A stretch of 64,000 nt of DNA from Bradyrhizobium guangzhouense (GCF_004114955.1 NZ_CP030053.1:1612001-1676000); one strand, 5' to 3'. Shown: positions 34,149 through 43,603, numbered from the stretch's first letter. The notes: a model not told the origin generated them from the sequence alone. Numbers and translations are program-made.

Positions 34149-35441
34149 GTGTCGTCGGGAAACGAGCAAATCGAGCCATTCAGCGTCAGACGTGCGGCGC
34201 TGGCTGCCACTGTCGGCAACATGCTCGAGTTTTATGACTTCATCACCTACAGCTTCTTCGCGATCCAGATCGGCCACGCCTTTTTCCCGAGCGGCAGCGA
34301 GTATGGCAGCCTGATGCTGTCCCTGGCGACCTTCGGCGCAGGCTTCTTGACGCGGCCGATCGGCGGCATCGTGCTTGGGATCTATTCCGACCGGATCGGC
34401 CGCCGGCCGGCCATGCTGCTGAGCTTCGCGCTGATGGGGGCGGCGATCCTGACCATCACGTTCACGCCGTCGTACAATACGATCGGGCTTGCAGCGCCGA
34501 TCATCGTGATCGCGGCCCGCTTGGTGCAAGGCTTTGCGCTCGGTGGCGAGGTCGGGCCGACCACCGCCTATCTGATCGAGATCGCGTCGCCCGAGCGTCG
34601 GGCGCTGGTGGTGGCATGGCAGCCGGCGAGCCAGGAGATTGCGGCGACGGCAGGCGCCCTGGTCGGCGTCATCCTCAGCAAGACGATGGCGCCGGAGATG
34701 CTTGACCTCTATGGCTGGCGGGTGGCATTTCTGATCGGCGCGGTCTGCCTGCCGTTCGGTGTCTGGATGCGCCGTACCTTGCCGGAGACCATCCCGCAGG
34801 CTGAAGCCGGCGTTACGGCGAAGGAAAGCACGGGCCATCTCTCGCTAGCCCGCCGCCACATCGGCCTGATCGTGCTGGCGTTGATGGTTCTGGCCAGCGG
34901 CACGATCTCGACCTACGTCACGCAATACATGACGACCTATGCGCAGAACACGCTGCATGTCTCGTCGACGCTTGCGTTCGCGGTTTCGCTCGTCAGCAAC
35001 GGCATTCAATTCGTGGGCGCGCTCGTCGGCGGCTGGCTTGCCGATCGTCTCGGCCGTAAGCCGGTGATGATCTGGCCGCAGCTCGTAACGCTGCTGCTGA
35101 CCTATCCGGTTTTCCTGTGGATCGTCCATGCACCCGGCACGTCGTCGCTGCTGGTTGGCTTCGGCCTGCTCTCCGTCATCGGCTCGCTGCCGTTCACGGC
35201 CTTCTATGCGACCTTCACCGAGGCGCTGCCCCAGAGCATCCGCGGCGGCGTATTCGCCACCGTCTACGCGGTCGCGATCGCAAGCTTCGGCGGCACGGCG
35301 CAACTCGTGGTCACCTGGCTGCTCCATGTCACCGGCGATCCGCTGGCGCCTTCCTGGTACCTGCTGCTCGCGGGGGTTGTCGGGCTTGTCGCGATGAGCC
35401 TGATGCCGGAGACCGCCCCGGCCAGGACTGGCAAAGCCTGA
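34149..35441 (+). CDS. MFS permease, metabolite:H+ symporter (MHS) family
   Basis: A 430-residue permease with 12 predicted membrane segments. The first, 'ALAATVGNMLEFYDFITYSF', is the typical MHS signature. The loop motif 'GIYSDRIGRRPAM' after segment 2 and its repeat 'GGWLADRLGRKPVM' are the MFS A-motifs. This family imports organic acids such as citrate, shikimate or ketoglutarate with protons; the substrate here is unknown. The start is GTG. The downstream gene is a periplasmic hydrolase. Confidence 0.88.
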   Translation: MSSGNEQIEPFSVRRAALAATVGNMLEFYDFITYSFFAIQIGHAFFPSGSEYGSLMLSLATFGAGFLTRPIGGIVLGIYSDRIGRRPAMLLSFALMGAAILTITFTPSYNTIGLAAPIIVIAARLVQGFALGGEVGPTTAYLIEIASPERRALVVAWQPASQEIAATAGALVGVILSKTMAPEMLDLYGWRVAFLIGAVCLPFGVWMRRTLPETIPQAEAGVTAKESTGHLSLARRHIGLIVLALMVLASGTISTYVTQYMTTYAQNTLHVSSTLAFAVSLVSNGIQFVGALVGGWLADRLGRKPVMIWPQLVTLLLTYPVFLWIVHAPGTSSLLVGFGLLSVIGSLPFTAFYATFTEALPQSIRGGVFATVYAVAIASFGGTAQLVVTWLLHVTGDPLAPSWYLLLAGVVGLVAMSLMPETAPARTGKA

Positions 35442-35544
35442 GCGTGGCGAATGCTCGCACGCTGGTGATTTGCGTTTCTCAGGTAGTTATTGGCGAATGC
35501 GTCGCCTGAGGGATCAGGGCCAGGCATCAGGAAGGATCAACCAA

Positions 35545-36432
35545 ATGAGCATTGAAACCACTATGACGGCCGACGTCGTCGGCTTGACGAAAGTCGCCCC
35601 GGTCTCGCGTCGCGGATTCATGAGCGCAACCGCGGCTGTCGCCGCCGGTTATACGCTTGCGGCGGGTCCCGTCCGTGCCGAGGTCATCACGACGGACACC
35701 AATGGCCTTCAGGCCGGCGATGCCAAGATCAAGGTCGGCTCCGAGGAGATGCCGGCCTATTTCGCCCGGCCCGCCGGCAACACCAAGGCGCCGGTGATCA
35801 TCGTCGCGATGGAGATTTTTGGGCTGCACGAATACATCAAGGATGTGACGCGGCGCCTCGCCAAGCTCGGTGCCTTCGCGGTTGCGCCCGACTATTACTT
35901 CCGCAAGGGCACGGACCTCACCAAGATCACCGACATCAAGGACTTGCTGCCGATCGTCAACGCCAAGCCGGACGCCGAGCTGCTGTCCGATCTCGATGCG
36001 ACTGCGGCCTGGGCGGGATCGCAAGGCGGCGACACCGCCAGACTCGGCATCATCGGCTTCTGCCGCGGTGGCCGTACGGTCTGGGAATATGCCGCCCATA
36101 ACGGCGCGCTGAAGGCTGGCGTTGCCTTTTACGGTCCGCCGGTCGATGCGCCCAATCCGCTCTGGCCGAAGAGCCCGCTGCAACTCGCGCCCGAGATGAA
36201 GGCGCCGGTGCTCGGCCTCTATGGCGGTGCCGACACAGGCATTCCCGTAGCTCAGGTCGAGCAGCTCAAGGCAGCGCTCGCGGAGAACAAGAAGACGGCC
36301 GAGTTCAAGATCTATCCGGAAGCGCCGCATGGCTTCCATGCCGACTACCGCAGCAGCTACCGCAAGGAGGCGGCAGAGGATGCCTGGAAGCAGGCGCAGG
36401 CCTGGTTCAAGAAGTATGGCGTGCTGAGCTGA
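35545..36432 (+). CDS. Tat-exported dienelactone hydrolase-family protein
   Basis: A 295-residue alpha/beta hydrolase. A twin-arginine signal ('SRRGFMSATAAVAAGYTLA', about 21-39) ends near 'VRA', predicting export. The triad is visible: nucleophile Cys in 'GFCRGG', Asp in 'GGADTGIP' and His in 'PHGFHADYR', the pattern of carboxymethylenebutenolidase. AGGAAGG precedes the ATG at 35545 by about 9 bases. The natural substrate cannot be inferred. It is followed by a terminator shared with the convergent gene. Confidence 0.88.
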   Translation: MSIETTMTADVVGLTKVAPVSRRGFMSATAAVAAGYTLAAGPVRAEVITTDTNGLQAGDAKIKVGSEEMPAYFARPAGNTKAPVIIVAMEIFGLHEYIKDVTRRLAKLGAFAVAPDYYFRKGTDLTKITDIKDLLPIVNAKPDAELLSDLDATAAWAGSQGGDTARLGIIGFCRGGRTVWEYAAHNGALKAGVAFYGPPVDAPNPLWPKSPLQLAPEMKAPVLGLYGGADTGIPVAQVEQLKAALAENKKTAEFKIYPEAPHGFHADYRSSYRKEAAEDAWKQAQAWFKKYGVLS

Positions 36433-36443
36433 CGCCGATTTTG

Positions 36444-36471
36444 AAGAGGGCGGCCGGCTGGACGCCCTCTT
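36444..36471. terminator. Bidirectional terminator between convergent genes
   Basis: A perfect 9-base stem (36444-36452 with 36463-36471) and a 10-base loop. It is AA at its left end and TTACTTT at its right, so it can act in both directions. It overlaps the last bases of the minus-strand gene. Confidence 0.75.
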
Positions 36472-37333
36472 ACTTTCGCGGGGGCAGTATCGTCTTGTCG
36501 TCACGCCACAGTGCATCGAGGCCGTGCCGATAAGTCGGATAGGTCAGCGTGACGCCGAGCTCGAGCTTCAGTTTCGCATTGGAGACGCGGGCGCTGCTGG
36601 CATAGAAGCTTCGTGCCATTGCCGACATCTCGGCCGTCGCGAACGCCTCTTCGGCCGGTGGCGCAACGCCCATCAGCCCTGCGGCATAGGTGATCACATC
36701 CTGCGGCGGTGCGGGCTCGTCGTCGCAGACGTTCCAGGTGCCGCCGCTCTTGCGGTTGATCGCGGCCATGATGGCGCTCGCGATGTCGTCGACATGGATG
36801 CGGTTGAAGACCTGGCCGGGCTTGATGATGCGCCGCGCGGTGCCGTTCTGCAGCGTCACCAGCGCGTTGCGGCCGGGGCCGTAGATGCCGGCAAGCCGCA
36901 GGATCGCGACATCGCCGTGCGCCGTCTCCGTCCAGGCCTGCTCCGCCGCGACGCGCATGCGGGCGCGATCGAGGGAAGACTGCGGCGGCGTGCTCTCGTC
37001 GACCCATCCGCCGGTGTGATCGCCGTAGACGCCGATGGTGGAGAGATAGACGACCTTGCGCCGCCCCGCCGCCAGCACATCGCCGAGCACTGCAAGGGCG
37101 GGATCGCCGGTGCTGGCGGGCGGGATTGAGACGAGCAGGATATCGGCCTCGCGGATGCGGTCGACCGTCGCGTCGGCCGGGCGGCCGCCGGCAAAGCCAT
37201 GCAGCTCGATGCCGGCGAGGTCGTCTCTCGTGTTGGGATCGCGGACCGTGCCGGCGACATGCGAGAAGCTGCCGGCGAACTTGCGGGCGAAGTGCCGGGC
37301 GCTATAGCCGAGGCCGAGGATAAAGAGCCGCAT
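36470..37333 (-). CDS. NAD(P)-dependent epimerase/dehydratase-like protein
   Basis: A 287-residue extended-SDR-like protein. An N-terminal dinucleotide-binding start ('MRLFILGLGYSARHFARKF', with the GxGxxA-type turn) is followed by 'VYLSTIGVYGDHTGGWVDE' (the Ser/Tyr region of nucleotide-sugar epimerases, YxxxK not intact) and 'RLAGIYGPGRNAL'. It resembles YeeZ-type proteins. Loss of a clear YxxxK makes the activity uncertain. Confidence 0.82.
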   Translation of the reverse strand: MRLFILGLGYSARHFARKFAGSFSHVAGTVRDPNTRDDLAGIELHGFAGGRPADATVDRIREADILLVSIPPASTGDPALAVLGDVLAAGRRKVVYLSTIGVYGDHTGGWVDESTPPQSSLDRARMRVAAEQAWTETAHGDVAILRLAGIYGPGRNALVTLQNGTARRIIKPGQVFNRIHVDDIASAIMAAINRKSGGTWNVCDDEPAPPQDVITYAAGLMGVAPPAEEAFATAEMSAMARSFYASSARVSNAKLKLELGVTLTYPTYRHGLDALWRDDKTILPPRK

Positions 37334-37478
37334 GCGTTTCCCGTGCTAGGTCCGAGTTCCGTTCGCGCGACGCCGCGCACCTCCGCTCATAAGAGATTTT
37401 TGGGTCCGGCAAAAGATATTGCAATTTTACGCGACCGCCGGTGCAGGCGATGCTCACCCGCCACAGGAGGCGTCTACC

Positions 37479-38228
37479 ATGCAGGCGGAAGCGAGCGCTG
37501 CAGAACTGATCCGGAACGCGGCCGCGCTGATCTTCGATGTCGACGGGACGCTCGCCGAGACCGAGGAGCTGCACCGGCGCGCCTTCAACCACGCCTTCGC
37601 CCGTCACGGTCTCGACTGGCACTGGGACCGGGCCGTCTACGGCGATCTGCTGCGGGTGACCGGCGGCAAGGAGCGCATCCGTGCGTTCCACACCAGCCAA
37701 CAGATCGCGCCTGCCTTGTCGGACGCTGACATCGCCGAGCTCCACAGCGCCAAGACCGCGCATTATGCCGAGCTGATCGAAACCGGCTGCTGCCCCTTGC
37801 GGCCCGGCGTGGCGGAGCTGCTGACGGCCGCAAAGGCGCGCGGGCAGCGGCTGGCGATTGCGACGACGACATCGCACGGCAATATCGATGCGCTGCTGTC
37901 GCGGGCGCTGGGGCCGCGCTGGGCCCTTGATTTCGAGGCGATCGTTGCCGGCGATGATGTCAGGCACAAGAAGCCGGCGCCGGATGTCCATCTCGCGATC
38001 CTGGCACGGCTGAAGCTGGCGCCTTCGGATTGCGTCGCGATCGAGGATTCCGCCAACGGGCTGCTGTCGGCCTCACGAGCCTACATTCCCGTGCTCATCA
38101 CGCGGAGCATGTATTTCCGGGGTGATGATTTCGGCACGGCGCGGTTCGTGCTGGACGAGCTGTCGGAAATCGCCGCCGAACCGAAAACCTCAAAACAACC
38201 CCATGCACAGTACATCACGCCAACGTGA
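37479..38228 (+). CDS. HAD-family phosphatase, CbbY-like
   Basis: A 249-residue HAD hydrolase. Motif I 'IFDVDGTLAETEE' supplies the nucleophile Asp, 'ATTTSHGNIDALL' is motif II, and 'KKPAPDVHLAIL' with 'CVAIEDSANGL' are motifs III and IV. It resembles CbbY/phosphoglycolate or beta-phosphoglucomutase-type proteins. CAGGAGG lies 8 bases before the ATG at 37479. The natural substrate is not evident. Confidence 0.88.
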   Translation: MQAEASAAELIRNAAALIFDVDGTLAETEELHRRAFNHAFARHGLDWHWDRAVYGDLLRVTGGKERIRAFHTSQQIAPALSDADIAELHSAKTAHYAELIETGCCPLRPGVAELLTAAKARGQRLAIATTTSHGNIDALLSRALGPRWALDFEAIVAGDDVRHKKPAPDVHLAILARLKLAPSDCVAIEDSANGLLSASRAYIPVLITRSMYFRGDDFGTARFVLDELSEIAAEPKTSKQPHAQYITPT

Positions 38229-38237
38229 CGGTCGCCG

Positions 38238-38645
38238 TCAGTGCACCCGGTGGCTCGCTCTATCGTCCTCAGCCTGCTCGACAATCTGCGCGATCGGGCT
38301 CGATTGGTGATGCACCATGCGCCAGTCGTCACCGACGCGGCGAAAATGATTGGCGGCGGCCAGCGCGGTTCCGTCGACGATCTCGATACAGAGCACGCGG
38401 GCGCTGTCGCCGTCGACGATCGCCTGTGGCTCGGCGCAGACGATCTGCGGACGCTCAGGATTTTGCAGGATGTCGCGCCAGCTTCCGATCACGGTGGCGT
38501 GGCCGACGATCGCAGGCCAGCCGGGATGAATGCAGGAAATGGCATCGTCATCCGCCCACATCCGCTTCATGCCGTCAAAATCGCCCGTCGAAAAGGCGGC
38601 GTAGAAAGCCGCGTTCGCGGCGATGACCTTGTTGTCCTTTGCCAT
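38238..38645 (-). CDS. SnoaL/NTF2-like protein
   Basis: A 135-residue protein with a nuclear-transport-factor-2-like fold pattern ('AANAAFYAAFSTGDFDGMKRMWADDDAISCIHPGW', in part; 'HFRRVGDDWRMVHHQSSPI'). Such proteins in bacteria are often of unknown enzymatic or protective function. The ATG at 38645 fits the family N-terminus; the frame is open to 38738 but that extension is not family-like. It is convergent with the HAD gene, with a 9-base gap. Confidence 0.82.
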   Translation of the reverse strand: MAKDNKVIAANAAFYAAFSTGDFDGMKRMWADDDAISCIHPGWPAIVGHATVIGSWRDILQNPERPQIVCAEPQAIVDGDSARVLCIEIVDGTALAAANHFRRVGDDWRMVHHQSSPIAQIVEQAEDDRASHRVH

Positions 38646-38734
38646 ATCTCTCGGGTGGGGCAATGGAACGCAAAAATCAAGCGCGACTTCAGTCCGACTT
38701 TGAACGCGGTGCAGCATTGCTGCCCACTTTCTGG

Positions 38735-40204
38735 TCACGCCGAAACCTGCGTTTCCACCGCGCGCCGCGCACCTTCCGCGTAGAGCCGCCCGAGCGCTGC
38801 AGTCACGGCCTCGCGCAACCGCGGCTCGGCGCCGAGCGGCCCGAACACTTTCGTGACGCCCAGCAATGCGGGCGCAAGCCGTTCCGCAACGGGACCCGCC
38901 TCGCGCGCCAGCGCCGCCAGCTCGGCGGCGAGGGGATCGCGCACATCGATGGTGCGGCCCTGCTCGTCAAACGCGGTCACGTAGCGCATCCAGCCGGCCA
39001 CCGCGAGCGCATGCGTCGCGATCGGCAGGTTCCTGGCGAGCCGATCCTGCATCGCCCCGAGCAGGCGCTGCGGCAGCTTCTGCGAACCGTCCATCGCGAT
39101 CTGCCAGGTGCGGTGATGCAACGCCGGATTGGCAAAACGCTTGAGCAGGGAGGCGCGATAGGCGGAAAGATCGGTGCCTTCAGGCATCGTCAGCGTCACC
39201 GCGGCCTCTTCCATCACCTGTGCGGCGAGGCGCGCGAAATGCGGATCCTGCATGGTGTCGGCGATGGTCTCGTAGCCGGCGAGGAAGCCGAGATAGGCGA
39301 GCGCCGAATGGCTGGCATTGAGCAACCGCAGCTTCATCAGCTCGAACGGCTTGACGTCGCTCACAAGCTCGACACCGGCCGCGGCGAGATCGGGCCTTCC
39401 TGCGGCAAAGCGATCCTCGACCACCCATTGCGTGAAGGGCTCGGTCATCACGGGCCATGCGTCCCGCATCCTGAGCGCTGCAGCCACCGCATCACGATCA
39501 GCACGGGTCGTTTCAGGCACGATGCGGTCGACCATCGTGCAAGGGAAGGTGGCCGTGTCAGCGATCCACTGACTGAGCTCCTTTGAGCGGAGCGCGGCGA
39601 ATTGCGTCACGATCCGCTGCACGGTGTGGCCGTTGGCGGCGAGATTGTCGCAGCACAGCACCGTGAAGGGCGCAATCCCCAGCGCGCGCCGTCGTGCCAG
39701 CGCCGCCACGATGAAGCCCGGCGCCGAGCGCGGCGCGTCGAGACTGTCGAGGTCGTGCACGACATCGGGATGGCGTTCGTCGAGATCGCCTGACTGCGGC
39801 GTGTGGCAATAGCCCTTTTCGGTCACCGTGAGCGAGACGATGCGAATGGCCGGATCGGCCATCCGTTCGACCAGCGCAGCCGGCTTCTCGCGCGCGACGA
39901 CGCTGTCCAGCAGCGCGCCGACGACGCGATGCTGGGTGCCCTCGGCGGCGCGCACGGCGACCGTGTAGAGATGATCCTGCGGAGCAAGGGCATCGCGTGT
40001 GTCGGGGCTGCGCAGGCTTGCGCCGACGATGCCCCATGCATTGTCGCCTCCGGCAAGGCAATCGTCGATGACGACGGCCTGATGGGCGCGATGAAACGCG
40101 CCGAGACCGAGGTGCACGATGCCTGGTGTGATCAGGGAGCGGTCATAGGCCGGGCGGCGGATGGCCGATGGCATCCTGTCGAGATTGGCGTGGCCAAGCC
40201 GCAT
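38735..40204 (-). CDS. uxuB: Fructuronate reductase / mannitol dehydrogenase family
   Basis: A 489-residue enzyme of the polyol-specific long-chain dehydrogenase family. The Rossmann region is near 'ITPGIVHLGLGAFHRAHQAVV' in part, followed by 'VSLTVTEKGYC' and the active-site 'KLRLLNASHSALAYLGFLAG' with the conserved Lys and Asn/His. The length fits UxuB. Next to uxuA and a hexuronate-type regulator, fructuronate reduction is likely (inference), though mannitol dehydrogenase is possible. The ATG at 40204 was chosen; the first 22 codons of the longer frame run into the promoter. Confidence 0.82.
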   Translation of the reverse strand: MRLGHANLDRMPSAIRRPAYDRSLITPGIVHLGLGAFHRAHQAVVIDDCLAGGDNAWGIVGASLRSPDTRDALAPQDHLYTVAVRAAEGTQHRVVGALLDSVVAREKPAALVERMADPAIRIVSLTVTEKGYCHTPQSGDLDERHPDVVHDLDSLDAPRSAPGFIVAALARRRALGIAPFTVLCCDNLAANGHTVQRIVTQFAALRSKELSQWIADTATFPCTMVDRIVPETTRADRDAVAAALRMRDAWPVMTEPFTQWVVEDRFAAGRPDLAAAGVELVSDVKPFELMKLRLLNASHSALAYLGFLAGYETIADTMQDPHFARLAAQVMEEAAVTLTMPEGTDLSAYRASLLKRFANPALHHRTWQIAMDGSQKLPQRLLGAMQDRLARNLPIATHALAVAGWMRYVTAFDEQGRTIDVRDPLAAELAALAREAGPVAERLAPALLGVTKVFGPLGAEPRLREAVTAALGRLYAEGARRAVETQVSA

Positions 40205-40255
40205 GTCGTTTCCCCGATGTTTGGCCGCTGCTTGACATGGCGGCCGTAGCAGGTC

Positions 40256-40272
40256 AATTGGTAAGGCCAATT
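40256..40272. promoter_or_regulatory. Candidate operator for GntR/FadR-type regulator
   Basis: AATTGG (40256-40261) and CCAATT (40267-40272) form a perfect palindrome with a 5-base spacer, between the divergent uxuB-like and regulator genes. The UxuR/ExuR operator of enterobacteria has a very similar ATTGG...CCAAT core (family knowledge). A TTGACA hexamer lies at 40232-40237. Confidence 0.65.
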
Positions 40273-40336
40273 ATCCAAAAATGGCGGGGTCGACGGGGCA
40301 GCAAGCCTCCCCCCGAGACCCTTCTGGGAGGCCGGC

Positions 40337-41146
40337 GTGCCGCTGGAAGCTGTGGAGGCGAGACGGCTTTACCGCCAGGTCGCCGATCAATTGCGAAGCC
40401 TGATCGACAGCGGCGAGTACGCGGTCGGCAGCCGCTTGCCGACCGAGCGCGAGCTCGCCGAGCAGCTCAGGATCTCGCGGCCGACGGTGCGCGAAGCCCT
40501 GATTGCCCTTGAAGTGGAGGGACGCGTCCGCATCCGCGTCGGCTCCGGCATCTATGTGACCGAGCCTGCCGACGCCGCGCCGGTGTCCTCGGCCGTCCTC
40601 GAAGGGCCGTTCGAGCTGCTGCGCGCCCGCGAATTCCTCGAAAGCGCCATCGCCGAGCAGGCCGCCCGCGTCGCGACCAGCGACGATGTCGCCCGCATCG
40701 ACGCGGCCCTTGTCGCAATGGCAAACGTCGAGCATCCCAGCGAAGCCTCGATGGTTCATGACCGCGCCTTCCACATCGCGATCGCCGGATGCCTCGGCAA
40801 CGCCGTTTTGGTGCGCGTGGTCGGCGAGCTGTTCGACCAGCGCCTCAATCCCTATTTCACGCAGCTTGCGCATTATTTCGAAAACCCCGGCACCTGGCTG
40901 GCGGCGCTGAGCGAGCATCGCGCCGTGCGCGACGCCATCGCGGCGCGCCGGCCAATGTCGGCTCACGACGCCATGCGCGATCATCTCGCGCATTCGCAGG
41001 AGCGCTTTGCGCAGAGCTTTGGCGCCGAGCCATCAGCAGGGGCGCCGGCGCCGCGGAAGCGGGCCGCGCGATCCGGAAGCGAACCGGCGAAGCCGAAACG
41101 ACCAGATGGCGTGCAGGCCAAAAGCGGCAGCGCGCGGCGGCGATGA
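40337..41146 (+). CDS. FadR-subfamily GntR regulator, UxuR/ExuR-like
   Basis: A 269-residue regulator. The N-terminal winged helix (about 8-75, 'LPTERELAEQLRISRPTVREALIALEVEG' in part) is followed by an FCD effector-binding domain (about 90-230) with conserved His residues ('HDRAFHIAIAG', 'SEHRAVRDAI'). The tail is Lys/Arg/Pro-rich. GGGAGG lies 5 bases before the GTG. It is divergent from the uxuB-like gene and upstream of idnD-like and uxuA genes, so it probably controls both sets through the palindrome at 40256. Confidence 0.88.
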   Translation: MPLEAVEARRLYRQVADQLRSLIDSGEYAVGSRLPTERELAEQLRISRPTVREALIALEVEGRVRIRVGSGIYVTEPADAAPVSSAVLEGPFELLRAREFLESAIAEQAARVATSDDVARIDAALVAMANVEHPSEASMVHDRAFHIAIAGCLGNAVLVRVVGELFDQRLNPYFTQLAHYFENPGTWLAALSEHRAVRDAIAARRPMSAHDAMRDHLAHSQERFAQSFGAEPSAGAPAPRKRAARSGSEPAKPKRPDGVQAKSGSARRR

Positions 41147-41212
41147 GATTGGACGGCTCGTCTCGTTTTCGGGACGGGTGAACGAAGCTGCAGACACCAT
41201 GGGATTTGACCG

Positions 41213-42262
41213 ATGACCTCGACCGCTCTCGCCGCAACCCTGTTCGGACCCGAAGATCTGCGGATGATCGAGCATCCGCTCGAGAAGCTTAGCCAGGGCA
41301 TGGTGCGCATCCGCTTCGGCGCCGGCGGCATCTGCGGTTCGGACATGCATTACTTCCGCCATGCTCGGACCGGCGATTTCGTGGTGACGTCGCCGCTGGT
41401 GCTCGGTCATGAGATCTCGGGCGAGGTCGTGGAGATCGCAGGCATGCCTGCGAACCTGAAGGTCGGTGACCGCGTTGCCGTCAATCCGTCGCGCTGGTGC
41501 GGCCATTGCACGGCTTGCCGCGAAGGCCGGCAGAACCTCTGCGAGAACATCTATTTCATGGGTTCGGCCTCGAAGACGCCGCACATGCAGGGCGGCTTTG
41601 CCAGATATTTCGACGCGGTCCCGGCGCAGTGCGTGAAAATCCCCGACCACGTCTCCTATCAGGCCGCAGCGCTCGCCGAGCCGCTCGCCGTTTGCCTGCA
41701 CGCCGTCGCGCGGGCCGGCAACATCCGGGGCAAACGCGGCATCATCTTTGGGGCCGGTCCGATCGGGCTTCTCACCATGCTCGCCGCCCGCCGCGCCGGC
41801 ATGACCGACGTCACGGTGGCCGACATCGCGCCGGCGCCGCTCGCCTTCGCGACCAGGCTCGGTGCGTCCCATGTCGAGAACGTCTCCGGCGGCGAAGAGG
41901 GCCTGAAGGCGCAGGCTGCGTCGCGTCCGTATGACGTCGCCTTCGAAGTCTCGGGCACCGCAGCCGGCCTTGCCAGCGCGATCGGCATCGTCAGGCGCGG
42001 TGGCGTCGTGGTGCAGATCGGCAATCTGCCTGGTGGCCAGATCCCGACGCCGTCGAATGCGGTGATGGCCAAGGAAATCGATTTGCGCGGCTCGTTCCGC
42101 TTCGGGCTCGAGTTCATGACCGCGGTGGAACTGATCGGCACGGGCAGCGTCGACGTGCTGGCGCTGGTCACCGCCGAGCGGCCGTTGTCGACTGCGCCCG
42201 ACGCGCTACGGCTGGCGCTCGACCGCTCGCAGAGCGTCAAGGTGGTGCTGACCGCGAACTGA
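41213..42262 (+). CDS. idnD: Zinc-dependent alcohol dehydrogenase, L-idonate 5-dehydrogenase-like
   Basis: A 349-residue medium-chain dehydrogenase. The catalytic zinc site is in 'GGICGSDMHYFRH', with 'GHEISGEV'. A structural zinc site has four cysteines (Cys-X2-Cys-X2-Cys-X7-Cys within 'WCGHCTACREGRQNLC'). The NAD-binding turn is 'IFGAGPIGLL'. Similarity to IdnD is from memory; L-idonate oxidises to 5-ketogluconate. It sits between the regulator and uxuA. Confidence 0.82.
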   Translation: MTSTALAATLFGPEDLRMIEHPLEKLSQGMVRIRFGAGGICGSDMHYFRHARTGDFVVTSPLVLGHEISGEVVEIAGMPANLKVGDRVAVNPSRWCGHCTACREGRQNLCENIYFMGSASKTPHMQGGFARYFDAVPAQCVKIPDHVSYQAAALAEPLAVCLHAVARAGNIRGKRGIIFGAGPIGLLTMLAARRAGMTDVTVADIAPAPLAFATRLGASHVENVSGGEEGLKAQAASRPYDVAFEVSGTAAGLASAIGIVRRGGVVVQIGNLPGGQIPTPSNAVMAKEIDLRGSFRFGLEFMTAVELIGTGSVDVLALVTAERPLSTAPDALRLALDRSQSVKVVLTAN

Positions 42263-42333
42263 GTCTTGTTTGACGCGTTTTCTTCACGCGAACCGGTGAC
42301 CACTTCGCTCGAAAACGCCATGGGAGTGAGCCG

Positions 42334-43524
42334 ATGATGTTAGAAGGATGGCGCTGGTACGGGCCCAACGATCCCGTGTCGCTGGACGACGTCAGGCAGG
42401 CTGGCGCAAGCGATATCGTCTCGGCACTGCATCAGGTGCCGATCGGGGAGGCCTGGACGCGCAAGGCCGTCGAGGAGCGCAAGAATTTCATCGAGAACGG
42501 CCAGCCCGGCCGTGCGCAATTGACCTGGTCGGTGGTGGAATCGATTCCGATTCCTGATGACGTCAAGCGGGTCGGCGGCAAAGCGACCAAATCCATCGAC
42601 GCCTGGATCGCGAGCCTGGAGGCCGTGGCCGCCTCCGGCATCAAGATCATCTGCTACAATTTCATGCCTGTGGTCGACTGGTGCCGCACCGACCTGGAGT
42701 GGGAGCTGCCGAACGGCGCCCGCGCCCTGCGCTTCGATCAGGACCGGTTTGCGGCGTTCGAGCTGCATATCCTGCAGCGCCCGGCAGCGCTGCAGGACTA
42801 TTCGCAGGACGCGCAGGCACGCGCAAAAGCGCTGTTCGACAAGATGAGCCAGGCCGACATCGACTATCTCATCATGGTCATTGCCAGCGCGCTGCCCGGC
42901 TCGACCACCGAACCGCTGACCATCCCGCAATTCCGCGACAAGCTGGATGCCTATCGCGACATCACGCCAAAAATCCTGCGGCAGCATCTCGTCGAATTCC
43001 TGGCCCGCGTCGCGCCGGTCGCCGAGCAACTCGGCGTCTTGCTGACGCTGCACCCGGACGATCCACCGCGGCCGCTGTTCGGCCTGCCGCGCATCGCCTC
43101 GAGCGCAGAGGACTATCAGGCGTTGTTCGACGCCGTGCCGTCCAAGGCCAACGGCATCTGCCTGTGCACGGGTTCGCTCGGCGTGCGCGCCGAGAACAAT
43201 CTGCCTGAGATGGCCGAACGCTTCGGCCCGCGGATCGCCTTTGCCCATCTGCGTGCGACCCGGCGCGAGCCGGACGGGCTGTCGTTCCATGAATCCGATC
43301 ATCTCGACGGCGACGTCGATATGATTGCGGTGCTGAAGGCCCTCCTGAAGGAGAACGCGCGGCGTTCGCCCGACCAGCAGATCGTATTCCGCCCCGACCA
43401 CGGCCACCGCATGCTGGACGATCTCGCCGCCACCAAGCGCACCAATCCCGGCTACACCGCAATCGGCCGCCTGCGGGGACTAGCCGAACTGCGCGGCGCG
43501 ATCAGGGCGATTGAGCATCAGTGA
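42334..43524 (+). CDS. uxuA: Mannonate dehydratase UxuA
   Basis: A 396-residue enzyme that dehydrates D-mannonate to 2-keto-3-deoxygluconate. It begins 'MLEGWRWYGPNDPVSL', typical of UxuA, and has metal-binding and catalytic segments 'TLHPDDPPRPLFGLPRI' and 'CTGSLGVR', plus 'FRPDHGHRM'. Length is normal. It should act after the uxuB-like reductase. Its 3' end is duplicated, with divergence, at 44953-45021. Confidence 0.94.
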   Translation: MMLEGWRWYGPNDPVSLDDVRQAGASDIVSALHQVPIGEAWTRKAVEERKNFIENGQPGRAQLTWSVVESIPIPDDVKRVGGKATKSIDAWIASLEAVAASGIKIICYNFMPVVDWCRTDLEWELPNGARALRFDQDRFAAFELHILQRPAALQDYSQDAQARAKALFDKMSQADIDYLIMVIASALPGSTTEPLTIPQFRDKLDAYRDITPKILRQHLVEFLARVAPVAEQLGVLLTLHPDDPPRPLFGLPRIASSAEDYQALFDAVPSKANGICLCTGSLGVRAENNLPEMAERFGPRIAFAHLRATRREPDGLSFHESDHLDGDVDMIAVLKALLKENARRSPDQQIVFRPDHGHRMLDDLAATKRTNPGYTAIGRLRGLAELRGAIRAIEHQ

Positions 43525-43549
43525 GCACGAAGCGCGCGGCTCTTCGCCT

Positions 43550-43603
43550 CTCCCCGCGTGCGCCGACTGCGGGGAGCGGCCGGAATTTGCGTAGTAAATT
43601 CCG
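43550..43603. repeat. Rhizobial palindromic intergenic repeat
   Basis: Two adjacent stem-loops, CTCCCCGC (43550-43557)/GCGGGGAG (43569-43576) and CGGAATTT (43581-43588)/AAATTCCG (43596-43603), followed by GGGTGAGGG. This is a common type of dispersed palindrome in Bradyrhizobium genomes (recognised from memory). It lies between uxuA and the convergent hydrolase gene. Confidence 0.65.
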
